Source: Thermaceae bacterium (GTDB lineage: Bacteria > Deinococcota > Deinococci > Deinococcales > Marinithermaceae). From it: a stretch of 21,755 nt of DNA. A program made the position numbers and the translations under genes. This document shows positions 7,605-16,075 of the stretch, in pieces. The stretch lies in assembly GCA_027023345.1 (NCBI GenBank), contig JALVVO010000285.1:1-21755 (forward strand), written 5' to 3'. Below the pieces are notes generated by a model, which saw only the letters and a list, made by a program, of their open reading frames with translations, was not told the DNA's origin and searched no databases. Position 1 is the first letter of the stretch, and each line of letters begins with the position of its first letter.

Positions 7605-7629
7605 CGGGGGCCATGAGGCCCCCGTTTTT
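7605..7629 (+). terminator. Intrinsic terminator after the ABC transporter operon
   Basis: A perfect 8-bp stem (CGGGGGCC/GGCCCCCG, 7605-7612 and 7617-7624) with loop ATGA is followed directly by five T (7625-7629). It lies between the binding-protein stop and gap. Confidence 0.9.
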
Positions 7630-7634
7630 CCGCG

Positions 7635-7640
7635 TAAGAT
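7635..7640 (+). promoter_or_regulatory. Candidate -10 element of the gap operon
   Basis: TAAGAT, within the 13-mer TAAGATGGGGCCG also found in front of smpB, would start transcription near 7647. That gives a very short leader beginning with the Shine-Dalgarno GGAGGTGG (7647-7654). The -35 position would fall inside the terminator hairpin and has no good match, so support is modest. Confidence 0.4.
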
Positions 7641-7658
7641 GGGGCCGGAGGTGGAACG

Positions 7659-8648
7659 ATGCGGGTAGGTATCAACGGGTTTGGCCGGATCGGGCGGCAG
7701 GTCTTCCGGATTCTCCTGGACAAGGGCATCGAGGTCGCGCTGGTCAACGACCTCACCGACAACAAGACCCTCGCGCATCTCCTCAAGTACGACTCGAACT
7801 ACGGGCGGTTTCCCGGCGAGGTTTCCTACGACGAGGAACACATCATTGTAAACGGCGAGAAGGTCAAGGCCACCGCCGAGCCCGACCCGGAGAAGCTCCC
7901 CTGGAGCGAGCTCGGGGTGGACATCGTGGTCGAGGCCACCGGCCACTTCCGCGACCGGAAGGGGGCGGAGAAACACCTCATGGCCGGGGCCAAGAAGGTG
8001 ATCATCACCGCCCCCGCCAAGGAGCCGGACATCACCGTGGTGATCGGCGTCAACCACCAGGAGCTCCGCCCCGAGCACAAGATCATCTCCAACGCCTCCT
8101 GCACCACGAACTCCCTGGCGCCGGTGATGAAGGTGCTCGAGGAGCGCTTCGGCGTCGAGCGGGCGCTGATGACCACGGTGCACTCCTACACCAACGACCA
8201 GCGCATCCTCGACCTGCCCCACAAGGACCTGCGCCGGGCCCGGGCGGCGGCGGTGAACATCATCCCCACCACCACCGGCGCAGCCATCGCCACGGCGCTC
8301 ACCCTTCCGAGCCTCAAGGGCAAGTTCGACGGCATGTCGCTCCGGGTCCCGACCCCCACCGGCTCGATCTCGGACATCGTCGCCCTGCTCAAGCGCGACG
8401 TCACCGCCGAGGAGGTGAACGCCGCCCTCAAGGAGGCGGCCGAGGGCGAGCTCAAGGGGATCCTCGAGTACTCGGAGGAGGAGCTCGTGCGCACCGACAT
8501 CGTGATGAACCCCCACTCCTCGATTGTGGACGGCAAGCTCACCAAGGCCCTCGGCCCCTTGGTCAAGGTCTTCGCCTGGTACGACAACGAGTGGGGCTAC
8601 GCGAACCGCGTCGCTGACCTGGTGAAGCTCCTCGAGCCCATGCTCTAG
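7659..8648 (+). CDS. gap: Glyceraldehyde-3-phosphate dehydrogenase
   Basis: This glycolytic enzyme converts glyceraldehyde-3-phosphate, NAD and phosphate to 1,3-bisphosphoglycerate in the cytoplasm. It has 329 residues, normal for the family. The N-terminal Rossmann motif is INGFGRIGRQ. Asp31 in VNDLTD suggests NAD rather than NADP use. The catalytic Cys148 is in SNASCTTNS, and the activating His175 is in TTVHSYTND. The C-terminal block WYDNEWGYANR is complete. The ATG at 7659 follows GGAGGTGG by 4-5 nt. It heads a glycolytic trio with pgk 9 nt downstream. Confidence 0.98.
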   Translation: MRVGINGFGRIGRQVFRILLDKGIEVALVNDLTDNKTLAHLLKYDSNYGRFPGEVSYDEEHIIVNGEKVKATAEPDPEKLPWSELGVDIVVEATGHFRDRKGAEKHLMAGAKKVIITAPAKEPDITVVIGVNHQELRPEHKIISNASCTTNSLAPVMKVLEERFGVERALMTTVHSYTNDQRILDLPHKDLRRARAAAVNIIPTTTGAAIATALTLPSLKGKFDGMSLRVPTPTGSISDIVALLKRDVTAEEVNAALKEAAEGELKGILEYSEEELVRTDIVMNPHSSIVDGKLTKALGPLVKVFAWYDNEWGYANRVADLVKLLEPML

Positions 8649-8657
8649 GGGGCGGGC

Positions 8658-9839
8658 GTGCGCACCCTAAAAGACCTCGACGCGCGCGAGAAACGCGTGC
8701 TCGTGCGGGTGGACTTCAACGTTCCCTTGAAGGACGGGGAGGTCGCCGACGACACCCGCATCCGGGCGAGCCTGCCCACGATCGAGCACCTCCTCGCCCA
8801 GAACGCGGCGGTGGTGCTGATGAGCCACCTCGGGCGGCCGAAGGGGGTGGACCCGAAGTTCCGGCTCCGCCCGGTGGCGTTCCGGCTGGAGGAGCTCCTT
8901 CGCCAGCCCGTCCACTACGTGCCCTTCCCCCCGGGGTCGGAGAAGACCTTCGAGGTGGTGCAAAGCTTCGGCCCCGCCACCGTGACCCTCCTGGAGAACG
9001 TCCGCTTCGAGCCGGGCGAGACCAAGAACGACCCCGAGCTCGCCCGCCGCTACGCCCGGCTCGGCGAGGCCTTCGTCCTCGACGCCTTCGGCAGCGCCCA
9101 CCGCGAGCACGCCTCGGTGGTAGGGGTGGCGCGGCTATTGCCGAGCTACGCGGGGTTCCTCTTCGAAAAGGAGGTGCGGGCCCTGGCCCGGCTGCTCTCG
9201 GGCTTTGATCGGCCCTACGCGGTGGCGCTCGGCGGCGCCAAGGTCTCGGACAAGATCGGCGTCTTGAAAAGCCTTCTAGAGCGCGCGGACCGGATCCTCG
9301 TCGGCGGGGCCATGGCCTTTACCTTCATCAAGGCCCAGGGCGGCGAGGTCGGCGACTCGCTAGTGGAGGAAGACAAGCTCGAGCTCGCCCGCGAGCTCCT
9401 CGCCGAGGCCGAGGCCCTCGGGAAACCCCTCCTCCTCCCCGAGGACGTGGTCGCGGCCTCCGAGATCCGTCCCGAGGCGCCCCGCGAGGTGGTCCCCGCG
9501 GACCGGATCCCCAAGGGCCTAAAAGGGCTCGACATCGGCCCCCGCACCCGCGCGCGCTTCCGGGAGGCCCTAGAGGGCGCGAGGACCGTCTTCTGGAACG
9601 GGCCGATGGGGGTCTTCGAGGTGCCCCCCTTCGACGAGGGGACGCTCGCGGTGGCCCAGGCGATCGCTGAGCTCGAGGGCGCCTACACCGTGGTCGGCGG
9701 CGGCGACTCGGTGGCGGCGGTGAACCGGCTGGGGCTTTTGGACGCCTTCAGCCACGTCTCCACCGGGGGCGGGGCGAGCCTGGAGTTCTTGGAAAAGGGC
9801 ACGCTTCCGGGAATCGAGGTCCTAGGAGGGTGGCCGTGA
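8658..9839 (+). CDS. pgk: Phosphoglycerate kinase
   Basis: This enzyme makes ATP from 1,3-bisphosphoglycerate in glycolysis. It has 393 residues and a GTG start 9 nt after gap, within the normal range of about 390-400. The substrate-binding start RVLVRVDFNVPLKDG is present, as are the MSHLGRPKG segment, LENVRFEPGE, and the domain-linking GGAKVSDKIGVL. The ATP-site glycine loops are seen in VVGGGDSVAA and STGGGASLEFLEKG. Everything needed for activity seems present. Its stop TGA overlaps the tpiA start as GTGA, so the two are translationally coupled. Confidence 0.98.
   Translation: MRTLKDLDAREKRVLVRVDFNVPLKDGEVADDTRIRASLPTIEHLLAQNAAVVLMSHLGRPKGVDPKFRLRPVAFRLEELLRQPVHYVPFPPGSEKTFEVVQSFGPATVTLLENVRFEPGETKNDPELARRYARLGEAFVLDAFGSAHREHASVVGVARLLPSYAGFLFEKEVRALARLLSGFDRPYAVALGGAKVSDKIGVLKSLLERADRILVGGAMAFTFIKAQGGEVGDSLVEEDKLELARELLAEAEALGKPLLLPEDVVAASEIRPEAPREVVPADRIPKGLKGLDIGPRTRARFREALEGARTVFWNGPMGVFEVPPFDEGTLAVAQAIAELEGAYTVVGGGDSVAAVNRLGLLDAFSHVSTGGGASLEFLEKGTLPGIEVLGGWP
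9824..9830 (+). promoter_or_regulatory. Ribosome binding site that fixes the tpiA start
   Basis: AGGAGGG lies 5-6 nt before the GTG at 9836. An in-frame GTG at 9830 overlaps this site itself and so is not a credible start. Confidence 0.75.
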
Positions 9840-10600
9840 GGACGCCGCTCGTCGCCGGCAACTGGAAGATGCACAAGACCCCCTCCGAGGCCCGGGTCTG
9901 GTTCAACGAGTTCCTGGACGAGCTCGGGGGGGTTCCACCCGGGGTAGAGGTCGCCCTCCTCCCCTCCTTTCCGCTCCTCCCCGTCGCCGCCGAGGAGCTC
10001 GCCGGGAGCGGGGTGGCCTTCGGCGCCCAGGATGTGAGCGCCCACGACTGGGGCGCCTTCACCGGCGAGGTCTCCGCCTACCAGGTGGCCGACCTCGGCG
10101 CCAAGTACGCCGTGGTGGGGCACTCCGAGCGAAGGAAGTACTGGCGCGAGGGCTCTGGGCTCGTCGCCGAGAAGGCAAAAAGGGCGCTCGAGGCCGGCCT
10201 CGTGCCGATCCTCTGCGTGGGGGAGGAGCTGGAGGTGCGCGAGCGGGGGGAGGCGATTCCCTTCGTCGTAGGGCAGCTTCTCGACTCCCTTGCCGGGGTG
10301 GAGCCCCCTTCGCCCGACCGGCTGGTGATCGCCTACGAGCCGGTCTGGGCGATCGGAACCGGGAAAACGGCCACGCCCGGCGACGCCGAGGTGATGGCCG
10401 AGGCCATTCGCTCGGCGCTCGCGGGCCGGTACGGGGAGGCCTTCGCCGGGGAGGTGCGAGTGCTCTACGGCGGCTCGATCAAGCCCGCGAACTTCGCCCA
10501 GATCCTCGCGGGTCCCAACGTGGACGGCGGCCTTGTCGGCGGCGCGAGCCTGGAGGTTGCCTCGTTCGCCGAGCTCGTGCGTCTGGCGGTGGGTTTGTGA
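9836..10600 (+). CDS. tpiA: Triosephosphate isomerase
   Basis: This enzyme interconverts dihydroxyacetone phosphate and glyceraldehyde-3-phosphate. It has 254 residues from the GTG at 9836 (MRTPLVAGNWKMHK), chosen because of the ribosome binding site spacing and the GTGA overlap with pgk. Catalytic residues are all present: Lys11 in GNWKMHK, His96 in VGHSERR, and Glu168 in YEPVWAIGTGKTA, the last including the mobile loop 6. The phosphate-binding VLYGGSIKPAN and the GGLVGGASL end are intact. It is the third gene of the gap-pgk-tpiA cluster; the peptidase gene follows after 7 nt. Confidence 0.98.
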   Translation: MRTPLVAGNWKMHKTPSEARVWFNEFLDELGGVPPGVEVALLPSFPLLPVAAEELAGSGVAFGAQDVSAHDWGAFTGEVSAYQVADLGAKYAVVGHSERRKYWREGSGLVAEKAKRALEAGLVPILCVGEELEVRERGEAIPFVVGQLLDSLAGVEPPSPDRLVIAYEPVWAIGTGKTATPGDAEVMAEAIRSALAGRYGEAFAGEVRVLYGGSIKPANFAQILAGPNVDGGLVGGASLEVASFAELVRLAVGL

Positions 10601-10607
10601 AAGGCGT

Positions 10608-11642
10608 ATGGAGCAGGAGTTCGTGAACGATTTCACCCGCTTACTTGAAGAGCTCGACGCGCTCCTCGTCACCCACCCCGCCAACGTCCGCTACCTGAGC
10701 GGCCTTCCTCACGCCGAGGACGCCTGGCTCTGGCTGGACGCGAAGGGCCCCCTGGTCCTCGCAACCCCCCTCTACGAAAACGACCTCGCGGAGGCGGGCC
10801 TCCCCCACCTCCTGGGCCGGCCCAAGGACTGGCCCAAGCTTCTCGCTGAACGCGCCCGGGGGCGGGTGGGGTTTGAGAGCGAGCACCTGAGCCACGCCGC
10901 CCTGGAGGGGCTAAAGGCGGCCTTCCGGGGCGTCGAGCTCGTGCCCGTGCGCGGACGGGTGGAGGCCCTTCGGATCAAGAAGCGGCCTGAAGAGGTCGAG
11001 CGTATTCGGCGGGCGATGGCGATCGCCCGGGTAGCCTACCGGGAGGTTCGGCCGCTCGTGCGGCCCGGCGTGCGTGAGGTCGAGGTAGCGGCGGAGCTCG
11101 AGTGCGGCATGCGGAGGCGAGGCGCCGAGGGCCGGGCCTTTCCCACCATCGTCGCCTCGGGCCCGCACGGCGCCTTCCCCCACGCGGTCGCAGGAGAGAA
11201 GGCCCTCAGGGAGGGCGAGCTCGTCACCCTCGACTTCGGCGCCCGCTACCAGGGCTACCACTCCGACGTCACCCGAACCCTGGCGCTGGGAGAAGTCCCT
11301 GCCGAGCTCGCCCGCATCCTAAACGCGGCCAAGGCCGCCCTCGAGGCGGCGCTTTTGCGGGTGGGGCCGGGCAAGCCGATCGCCGAGGCCGACCGCGCCG
11401 CCCGGGCGGTGCTCGAGCGCGAAGGGCTTCTCCCCTACTACCCGCACGCCCTCGGCCATGGGGTGGGGCTCGAGGTCCACGAAGCCCCCAGGATCAGCTT
11501 TGAGAGCGAAGGGGTCTTTGAACCCGGGATGGTGGTCACGATCGAGCCGGGAGTCTACGTGCCGGGTCTCGGCGGCGCTCGCGTCGAGGAGCTGGTTTGG
11601 ATCACGGAAGAGGGTTATGCGGTGCTCTCGGAGGGTTTGTGA
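10608..11642 (+). CDS. M24-family Xaa-Pro aminopeptidase/dipeptidase
   Basis: This is a cytoplasmic creatinase-fold peptidase of 344 residues from the ATG at 10608 (MEQEFVNDFTRLLEELD). The frame is open upstream, but that part overlaps tpiA. The small N-terminal domain (about 1-120) contains THPANVRYLSGL, typical of prolidase-like proteins. The five dinuclear metal ligands of the M24 pita-bread domain are visible: Asp209 and Asp220 (LDFGARYQGYHSDVTRT), His284 (HALGHGVGLEVHE), Glu313 (TIEPGVY) and Glu327 (ARVEELV). Whether it is an Xaa-Pro dipeptidase (PepQ) or an aminopeptidase (PepP/YpdF-like) is not clear from sequence. It lies 7 nt after tpiA and 10 nt before the lipoprotein gene, so it belongs to the same transcript. 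Confidence 0.9.
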   Translation: MEQEFVNDFTRLLEELDALLVTHPANVRYLSGLPHAEDAWLWLDAKGPLVLATPLYENDLAEAGLPHLLGRPKDWPKLLAERARGRVGFESEHLSHAALEGLKAAFRGVELVPVRGRVEALRIKKRPEEVERIRRAMAIARVAYREVRPLVRPGVREVEVAAELECGMRRRGAEGRAFPTIVASGPHGAFPHAVAGEKALREGELVTLDFGARYQGYHSDVTRTLALGEVPAELARILNAAKAALEAALLRVGPGKPIAEADRAARAVLEREGLLPYYPHALGHGVGLEVHEAPRISFESEGVFEPGMVVTIEPGVYVPGLGGARVEELVWITEEGYAVLSEGL

Positions 11643-11652
11643 GGGTTTTCCG

Positions 11653-12207
11653 GTGCCCCAGTTCGTGAAAACGTTCACGCTTTTGCTCCTCGCCGCCCTC
11701 GCCCTCGGCGGCTGCGCCCCGCGTCCTCAAACACCCCCGGAGACCGAGGCCCAAAACCGCCACCTTCTCCACCTCGTCCGCCCGGGGGACACCCTCTTCG
11801 CCGTCGCTCGGGCCTTCGGCGTCTCCGTCGAGGCACTCAAGGCGGCAAACGGCCGCACAGACGACCGCATCTACCCGGGCCAGCGCCTCGTCTACCCTTG
11901 GCCCCAGGGGGCCCGCTTCTACGAACGGGGGGTCGCGAGCTGGTACGGCCCGGGCTTCCACGGCCAAAAAACGGCGAGCGGGGAGGTCTTCGACCAAGAG
12001 GCCCTTACCGCCGCCCACCCCCGCTTGCCTTTTGGCACGCGGGTGCTCGTTCGGCGCGTGGATACCGGAGAGACCGTGGTGGTCCGGATCAACGACCGGG
12101 GACCCTTCAAAAAAGGCCGGGTGATCGACCTCTCCCGGGCCGCCGCCCGCGCCATCGGCCTGGTCCAGAGCGGAACCGCCGAGGTCGCGATCTTCCTCCT
12201 GCCATGA
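11653..12207 (+). CDS. LysM and RlpA-like double-psi beta-barrel lipoprotein
   Basis: This protein has 184 residues from the GTG at 11653, 7 nt after a GAGGG Shine-Dalgarno; a GTG at 11665 is less well spaced. The signal peptide ends in a lipobox (LALGGC), giving lipidated Cys21. A LysM peptidoglycan-binding domain occupies about 39-82 (LHLVRPGDTLFAVARAFGVSVEALKAAN). The double-psi barrel of the RlpA type follows at about 92-183, with GVASWYGPGFHGQKTASGE and VRINDRGPF. Asp148 in INDRGPF matches the catalytic aspartate of RlpA lytic transglycosylases, and the usual His is in the GFHG segment (His103). RlpA proteins cut glycan strands lacking stem peptides, mostly at division sites. The SPOR domain found in E. 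coli RlpA is absent, replaced functionally, perhaps, by LysM. It overlaps nfo by 4 nt (ATGA). Confidence 0.88.
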   Translation: MPQFVKTFTLLLLAALALGGCAPRPQTPPETEAQNRHLLHLVRPGDTLFAVARAFGVSVEALKAANGRTDDRIYPGQRLVYPWPQGARFYERGVASWYGPGFHGQKTASGEVFDQEALTAAHPRLPFGTRVLVRRVDTGETVVVRINDRGPFKKGRVIDLSRAAARAIGLVQSGTAEVAIFLLP

Positions 12208-12998
12208 TCGTCGGGTTTCACCTCTCGATCGCGGGCAGGCTGGGCTACCTCAACGCGCTCGCTGAGGCCGAAGCGCTCGGCGTGAACGCGGTTCAGATCT
12301 TTGCCAAGAGCCCCCGCGCCTGGCGGAAAAAGTCCCTGGCCCCGGCCCTTGCCGAGCGGTTTCGGGCCGAGCGCGAGCTCCTTGGCATCCGCCACCTCGC
12401 CGTCCACGCGAGCCACCTGGTCAACCTCGGCGCCGAGGGCGAGCTCTTTGAAAAGAGCGTCCTCTCCCTCGCCGACGATCTGGAGAAGGCCCGGCTCCTC
12501 GGCGCCGAGAGCGTCGTGGCGCACCCGGGGTCGGGGGCGGTGGAGCGGATCCGGGAGGGCCTTTTCCAAGCCGCGCGCCTGGCTCCGAGCCAAGCCCGCC
12601 TGCTCGTCGAGAACACCGCGGGCGGCGGGGGAAAGCGGGGATCCACCCCGGAGGAGCTCGCCGAGATCCTCGAGGGCACCCCCTTCGGCCTCGCCCTCGA
12701 CACCGCCCATGCCTGGCTCGCGGGCTTCAACCCCATAGACTTCCTCGACCGCCTTAGTGCCCTTGGCCTCCTCGACCGGCTCGCACTCGTCCACTTCAAC
12801 GACGCCCGCCACGAGCGGGGCAGCCGCCGGGACGTCCACGCTTCCCTCGGCGAGGGCACGATGGGCGAGGCGCTCCGGGCCTTCCTCCGGGACCCCCGGG
12901 TGCGGCGCCTGCCCTTCATCATGGAGACTCCGCGGGAAGACGACCCGAAGAACCTGGCGACGTTCCGCAGGTGGGCGGAGGAGGCGTTTGGTGCTTAG
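12204..12998 (+). CDS. nfo: Endonuclease IV (AP endonuclease)
   Basis: This base-excision repair enzyme cuts DNA 5' to abasic sites. It has 264 residues from the ATG at 12204, which overlaps the lipoprotein stop as ATGA. The TIM-barrel family has nine zinc ligands in E. coli Nfo, and all have visible counterparts: His68 (VHASH), His107 (AHPGS), Glu136 (VENTAG), Asp166 and His169 (LDTAHA), His197 (VHFND), Asp210 and His212 (RRDVHASLGEG) and Glu241 (METPRED). The N-terminal GFHLSIAG is typical. It is the last gene of the run starting at gap. Its stop codon lies inside the first copy of the heptamer repeat array. Confidence 0.96.
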   Translation: MIVGFHLSIAGRLGYLNALAEAEALGVNAVQIFAKSPRAWRKKSLAPALAERFRAERELLGIRHLAVHASHLVNLGAEGELFEKSVLSLADDLEKARLLGAESVVAHPGSGAVERIREGLFQAARLAPSQARLLVENTAGGGGKRGSTPEELAEILEGTPFGLALDTAHAWLAGFNPIDFLDRLSALGLLDRLALVHFNDARHERGSRRDVHASLGEGTMGEALRAFLRDPRVRRLPFIMETPREDDPKNLATFRRWAEEAFGA

Positions 12999-13070
12999 CC
13001 TGTAGCCCGTGGCTTGTGGCTTGTAGGAAAAGCTTCCTCTACAGGCCACAGGCCACGAGCCACAAGCCCC
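12994..13070 (+). repeat. Inverted array of degenerate 7-bp repeats, likely bidirectional terminator hairpin
   Basis: The left arm is a run of 7-mers: CTTAGCC, TGTAGCC, CGTGGCT, TGTGGCT, TGTAGGA (12994-13028). The right arm, read on the other strand, is CTTGTGG, CTCGTGG, CCTGTGG, CCTGTAG (13066-13039), the same unit in another phase. The arms can pair over about 30 bp with some G-U pairs and one extra base, around the centre GGAAAAGCTTCC. It fills the whole space between the convergent nfo and metallo-beta-lactamase-fold genes, so a shared transcript-ending hairpin is likely. Confidence 0.8.
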
Positions 13071-13904
13071 TTAATACGCCTCCCAGCCCTTTTCCCCCTT
13101 TCGGATCCGGGCGTAGGGGCGCGCGGGGTCGTGGGGGGTGACGAGAAGGTAGTCTTCCTCGGCCCAGATCGGGTAGAGGCGCTTCCGGGTCTCGAGGGTC
13201 GTCACCGGGTAGAGGTCGTAGGCCATGATGTAGGCGAGGCCCACGTGGGCGAAGGTGGGGAGCAGGTCGGCGGTGTAGACGAGCCGCTCGCCCTCGGACT
13301 CGAGCACCACCCCCTGCTGCCCCAAGGTGTGCCCGGGCAGGGGGAGGACCTTCAGGCCGGGGAGCACCTCGGCCTCGCCCTCGACGAACTCAAAGAGCCC
13401 GGCCTCGGCCACCGGCTCGACGTTCTCGGGAAGGTAGCTCCCCCGGTTTCGCTCGTGGGGGTGGGTGGCCTCGAAGAACTCCTGCCGCTGGACCAGGTAG
13501 CGGGCCTTCGTAAAGAGCGGCCGAAGGCGGCCCTCCTCCAAGACCGCGTTCAACCCCGCGTGGTCGAAGTGGAGGTGGGTGTTGATCACGAGGTCCACGT
13601 CCTCGGGGCCAAGCCCCAGTTCCTTGAGCGCCAAAAGGAGCTTTCCCGCCTCTTCGATGTGGTAGATCGTCTTGTGCTTTTCCCCGGGCTTCGTATCCAC
13701 CCCGGTTTCGACCAAGACCCAGCGCTCCCCGGCACGGACGAGCATCGGGCGGATCACCAGGGGGATGCGGTTCTGCTCGTCGAACGCGGTCTTCTTCGAC
13801 CAAAGCGCCTTGGGGACGATGCCGAACATCGCCCCCCCGTCGAGCCAGAACCGCCCGTCCTCGACGAGGAAGACCTCAAAGCGACCAACCGTCAAGCGCA
13901 CCAT
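13071..13904 (-). CDS. Metallo-beta-lactamase-fold hydrolase, lactonase-like
   Basis: This protein has 277 residues from the ATG at 13904 (MVRLTVGRFEVFLVEDGRFWLDGG), only 2 nt after the trpA stop; a GTG at 13901 is an alternative. The dinuclear zinc site is complete: HLHFDH at about 110-115 (THLHFDHAG), His192 in GHTLGQQG, Asp213 in YTADLLPT and His258 in TPHDP. The N-terminal layout and the long loop between HxHxDH and GHTLG resemble the N-acyl-homoserine lactonase/organophosphatase-like subgroup more than glyoxalase II, but the substrate cannot be assigned. There is no signal peptide, so it is cytoplasmic. It is co-directional with trpBA and probably co-transcribed; a role in tryptophan metabolism is only suggested by position. 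Confidence 0.88.
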   Translation of the reverse strand: MVRLTVGRFEVFLVEDGRFWLDGGAMFGIVPKALWSKKTAFDEQNRIPLVIRPMLVRAGERWVLVETGVDTKPGEKHKTIYHIEEAGKLLLALKELGLGPEDVDLVINTHLHFDHAGLNAVLEEGRLRPLFTKARYLVQRQEFFEATHPHERNRGSYLPENVEPVAEAGLFEFVEGEAEVLPGLKVLPLPGHTLGQQGVVLESEGERLVYTADLLPTFAHVGLAYIMAYDLYPVTTLETRKRLYPIWAEEDYLLVTPHDPARPYARIRKGEKGWEAY

Positions 13905-13906
13905 GC

Positions 13907-14679
13907 CTAAAGCCTAGCCCCCTCGCGCACCGCGCGGAGGACGGAAAGGGGGTCTTGGCCTTCCTCGAGCGCCCGGATCAACGCCGAACCCACCACCACC
14001 CCGTCGGCCCCGGCGCGCGCCGCCTGGCTCGCGGTCGCCCGTCCCGAGATGCCGAACCCCACCGCCACCGGTAGCGTCGTCTTCGCCTTGATCCGGGCGA
14101 TCAGGGTCCCGAGCTCCTCAGGCAAGCGGTCGCGGGCCCCGGTGACCCCGGTGACGCTCACGGTGTAGACGAAGCCGGTGGTGTGACGGAGCACGGTCGC
14201 GATCCGGCGGTCGGTGGAAGTAGGCGCAAGGAGGAAGACGGTGGCGAGCCCCGCCGCCTTCGCCGCTTCCGCCACCTCGGGGCCCTCGTCCGGGGGCAGG
14301 TCGGGAAGGATCACGCCCCGGACGCCGGCGGCGGCGAAGTCCTGGAAGAACCGCTCGAGACCGTAGGCAAGGACCGGGTTGAGGTAGGTCATGAGCAGAA
14401 GCGGCGCCCGGGTCCGCCCGGCGAGGGCCTCGACCAGGCGCAGCACTTCCCGCGTGCGCACGCCCTGAAGAAGCGCCCGCTCGCTCGCCCGCTGGATCAC
14501 CGGCCCGTCCCCCAAGGGGTCGGAAAAGGGCAGGCCCACCTCGAAGAGGTCGGCCTCTTCGGCAAGCCGCTCGGCGTGGGTAAGAAAGGCCTCGGGCGAG
14601 GGAAAGCCCGCGGTGAGGTAGGGGATCACCGCCCGGCGCCCCTCGGCCTGGGCCCGCTGGAAGGCCTCGACGACCGCGT

Positions 14680-14683
<4 letters not shown>
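13907..14683 (-). CDS. trpA: Tryptophan synthase alpha subunit
   Basis: This subunit cleaves indole-3-glycerol phosphate to indole, which passes through a tunnel to TrpB. It has 258 residues. Catalytic Glu48 and Asp59 are visible in FEVGLPFSDPLGDGPVIQ, matching Glu49 and Asp60 of the Salmonella enzyme. The phosphate-binding loops VAVGFGISGRATASQ and VVGSALIRALEEG are present, and FVYTVSVTGVTGARDRLP is the flexible loop 6 region. The ATG at 14683 overlaps the trpB stop as ATGA and is preceded by GGAGGAAAGG, so TrpA and TrpB would be made in step. Confidence 0.97.
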
Positions 14684-15900
<1,217 letters not shown>

Positions 15901-15959
15901 GAACTTCCTCCTTTCCTAGGGTTTTAGGCTTTGGCACGGGGAAAGCGAACGCTGGGGGC

Positions 15960-16022
15960 CTAGCCGTGGTGGAAGGCCCACTTGTAGCTCCTCGGGGTGC
16001 GTACCCGGGGCCGGGCTCGCAT
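15960..16022 (-). CDS. Candidate trp leader peptide (20 residues, one Trp)
   Basis: On the minus strand an ATG at 16022 opens 20 codons ending with TAG at 15962-15960, 59 nt before the trpB start. The peptide begins MRARPRVRTPRSY and ends KWAFHHG, with a single Trp at codon 15 (15980-15978). TAGGCT occupies exactly -12 to -7 relative to the ATG, and TTGCGG lies 18 nt further up, so the message would be leaderless and the ORF would open it. CTTCCACC just past the Trp codon (15975-15968) can pair with GGAGGAAG of the trpB ribosome binding site (15911-15904) with one mismatch, so translation of the ORF could control trpB. Short ORFs arise by chance in GC-rich DNA; position and the Trp codon are the main support. 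Confidence 0.45.
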   Translation of the reverse strand: MRARPRVRTPRSYKWAFHHG

Positions 16023-16030
16023 GCCCCGAG
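15991..16030 (-). promoter_or_regulatory. Alternative hairpins at the start of the trp leader
   Basis: On the minus strand CTCGGGG (16030-16024) can pair either with CCCCGGG (16010-16004, one G-U) or with CCCCGAG (15997-15991, perfect). The two pairings are mutually exclusive and both enclose the leader ATG. The first three to seven of these bases would be upstream of a leaderless transcript start, so the structures matter only if transcription starts a little earlier. Confidence 0.3.
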
Positions 16031-16058
16031 CCTACCCAACGCCCGCCGGAACCCGCAA
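16029..16058 (-). promoter_or_regulatory. Candidate trp operon promoter
   Basis: On the minus strand TTGCGG (16058-16053) and TAGGCT (16034-16029) are separated by 18 nt. The -10 hexamer ends 7 nt before the leader ATG at 16022, suggesting a leaderless start. It matches the TANNNT arrangement also seen for smpB and for the divergent gene at 16076. Confidence 0.45.
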
Positions 16059-16063
16059 TCCCT

Positions 16064-16069
16064 TATCCT
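16064..16069 (+). promoter_or_regulatory. -10 element for the small exported protein gene
   Basis: TATCCT occupies -12 to -7 relative to the GTG at 16076, so the mRNA would be leaderless. There is no ribosome binding site. No -35 match is seen. Confidence 0.4.
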
Positions 16070-16075
16070 CGGGGC

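Noticed and set aside
11919..13049. 376-codon minus-strand ORF opposite nfo and the lipoprotein gene
   Set aside because: Antisense shadow of two well-supported genes; it also includes the heptamer repeat translated.
15901..15959. Transcriptional attenuator (terminator hairpin) before trpB
   Set aside because: There are possible stems but no T-tract after any of them, so a classical attenuator is not supported.
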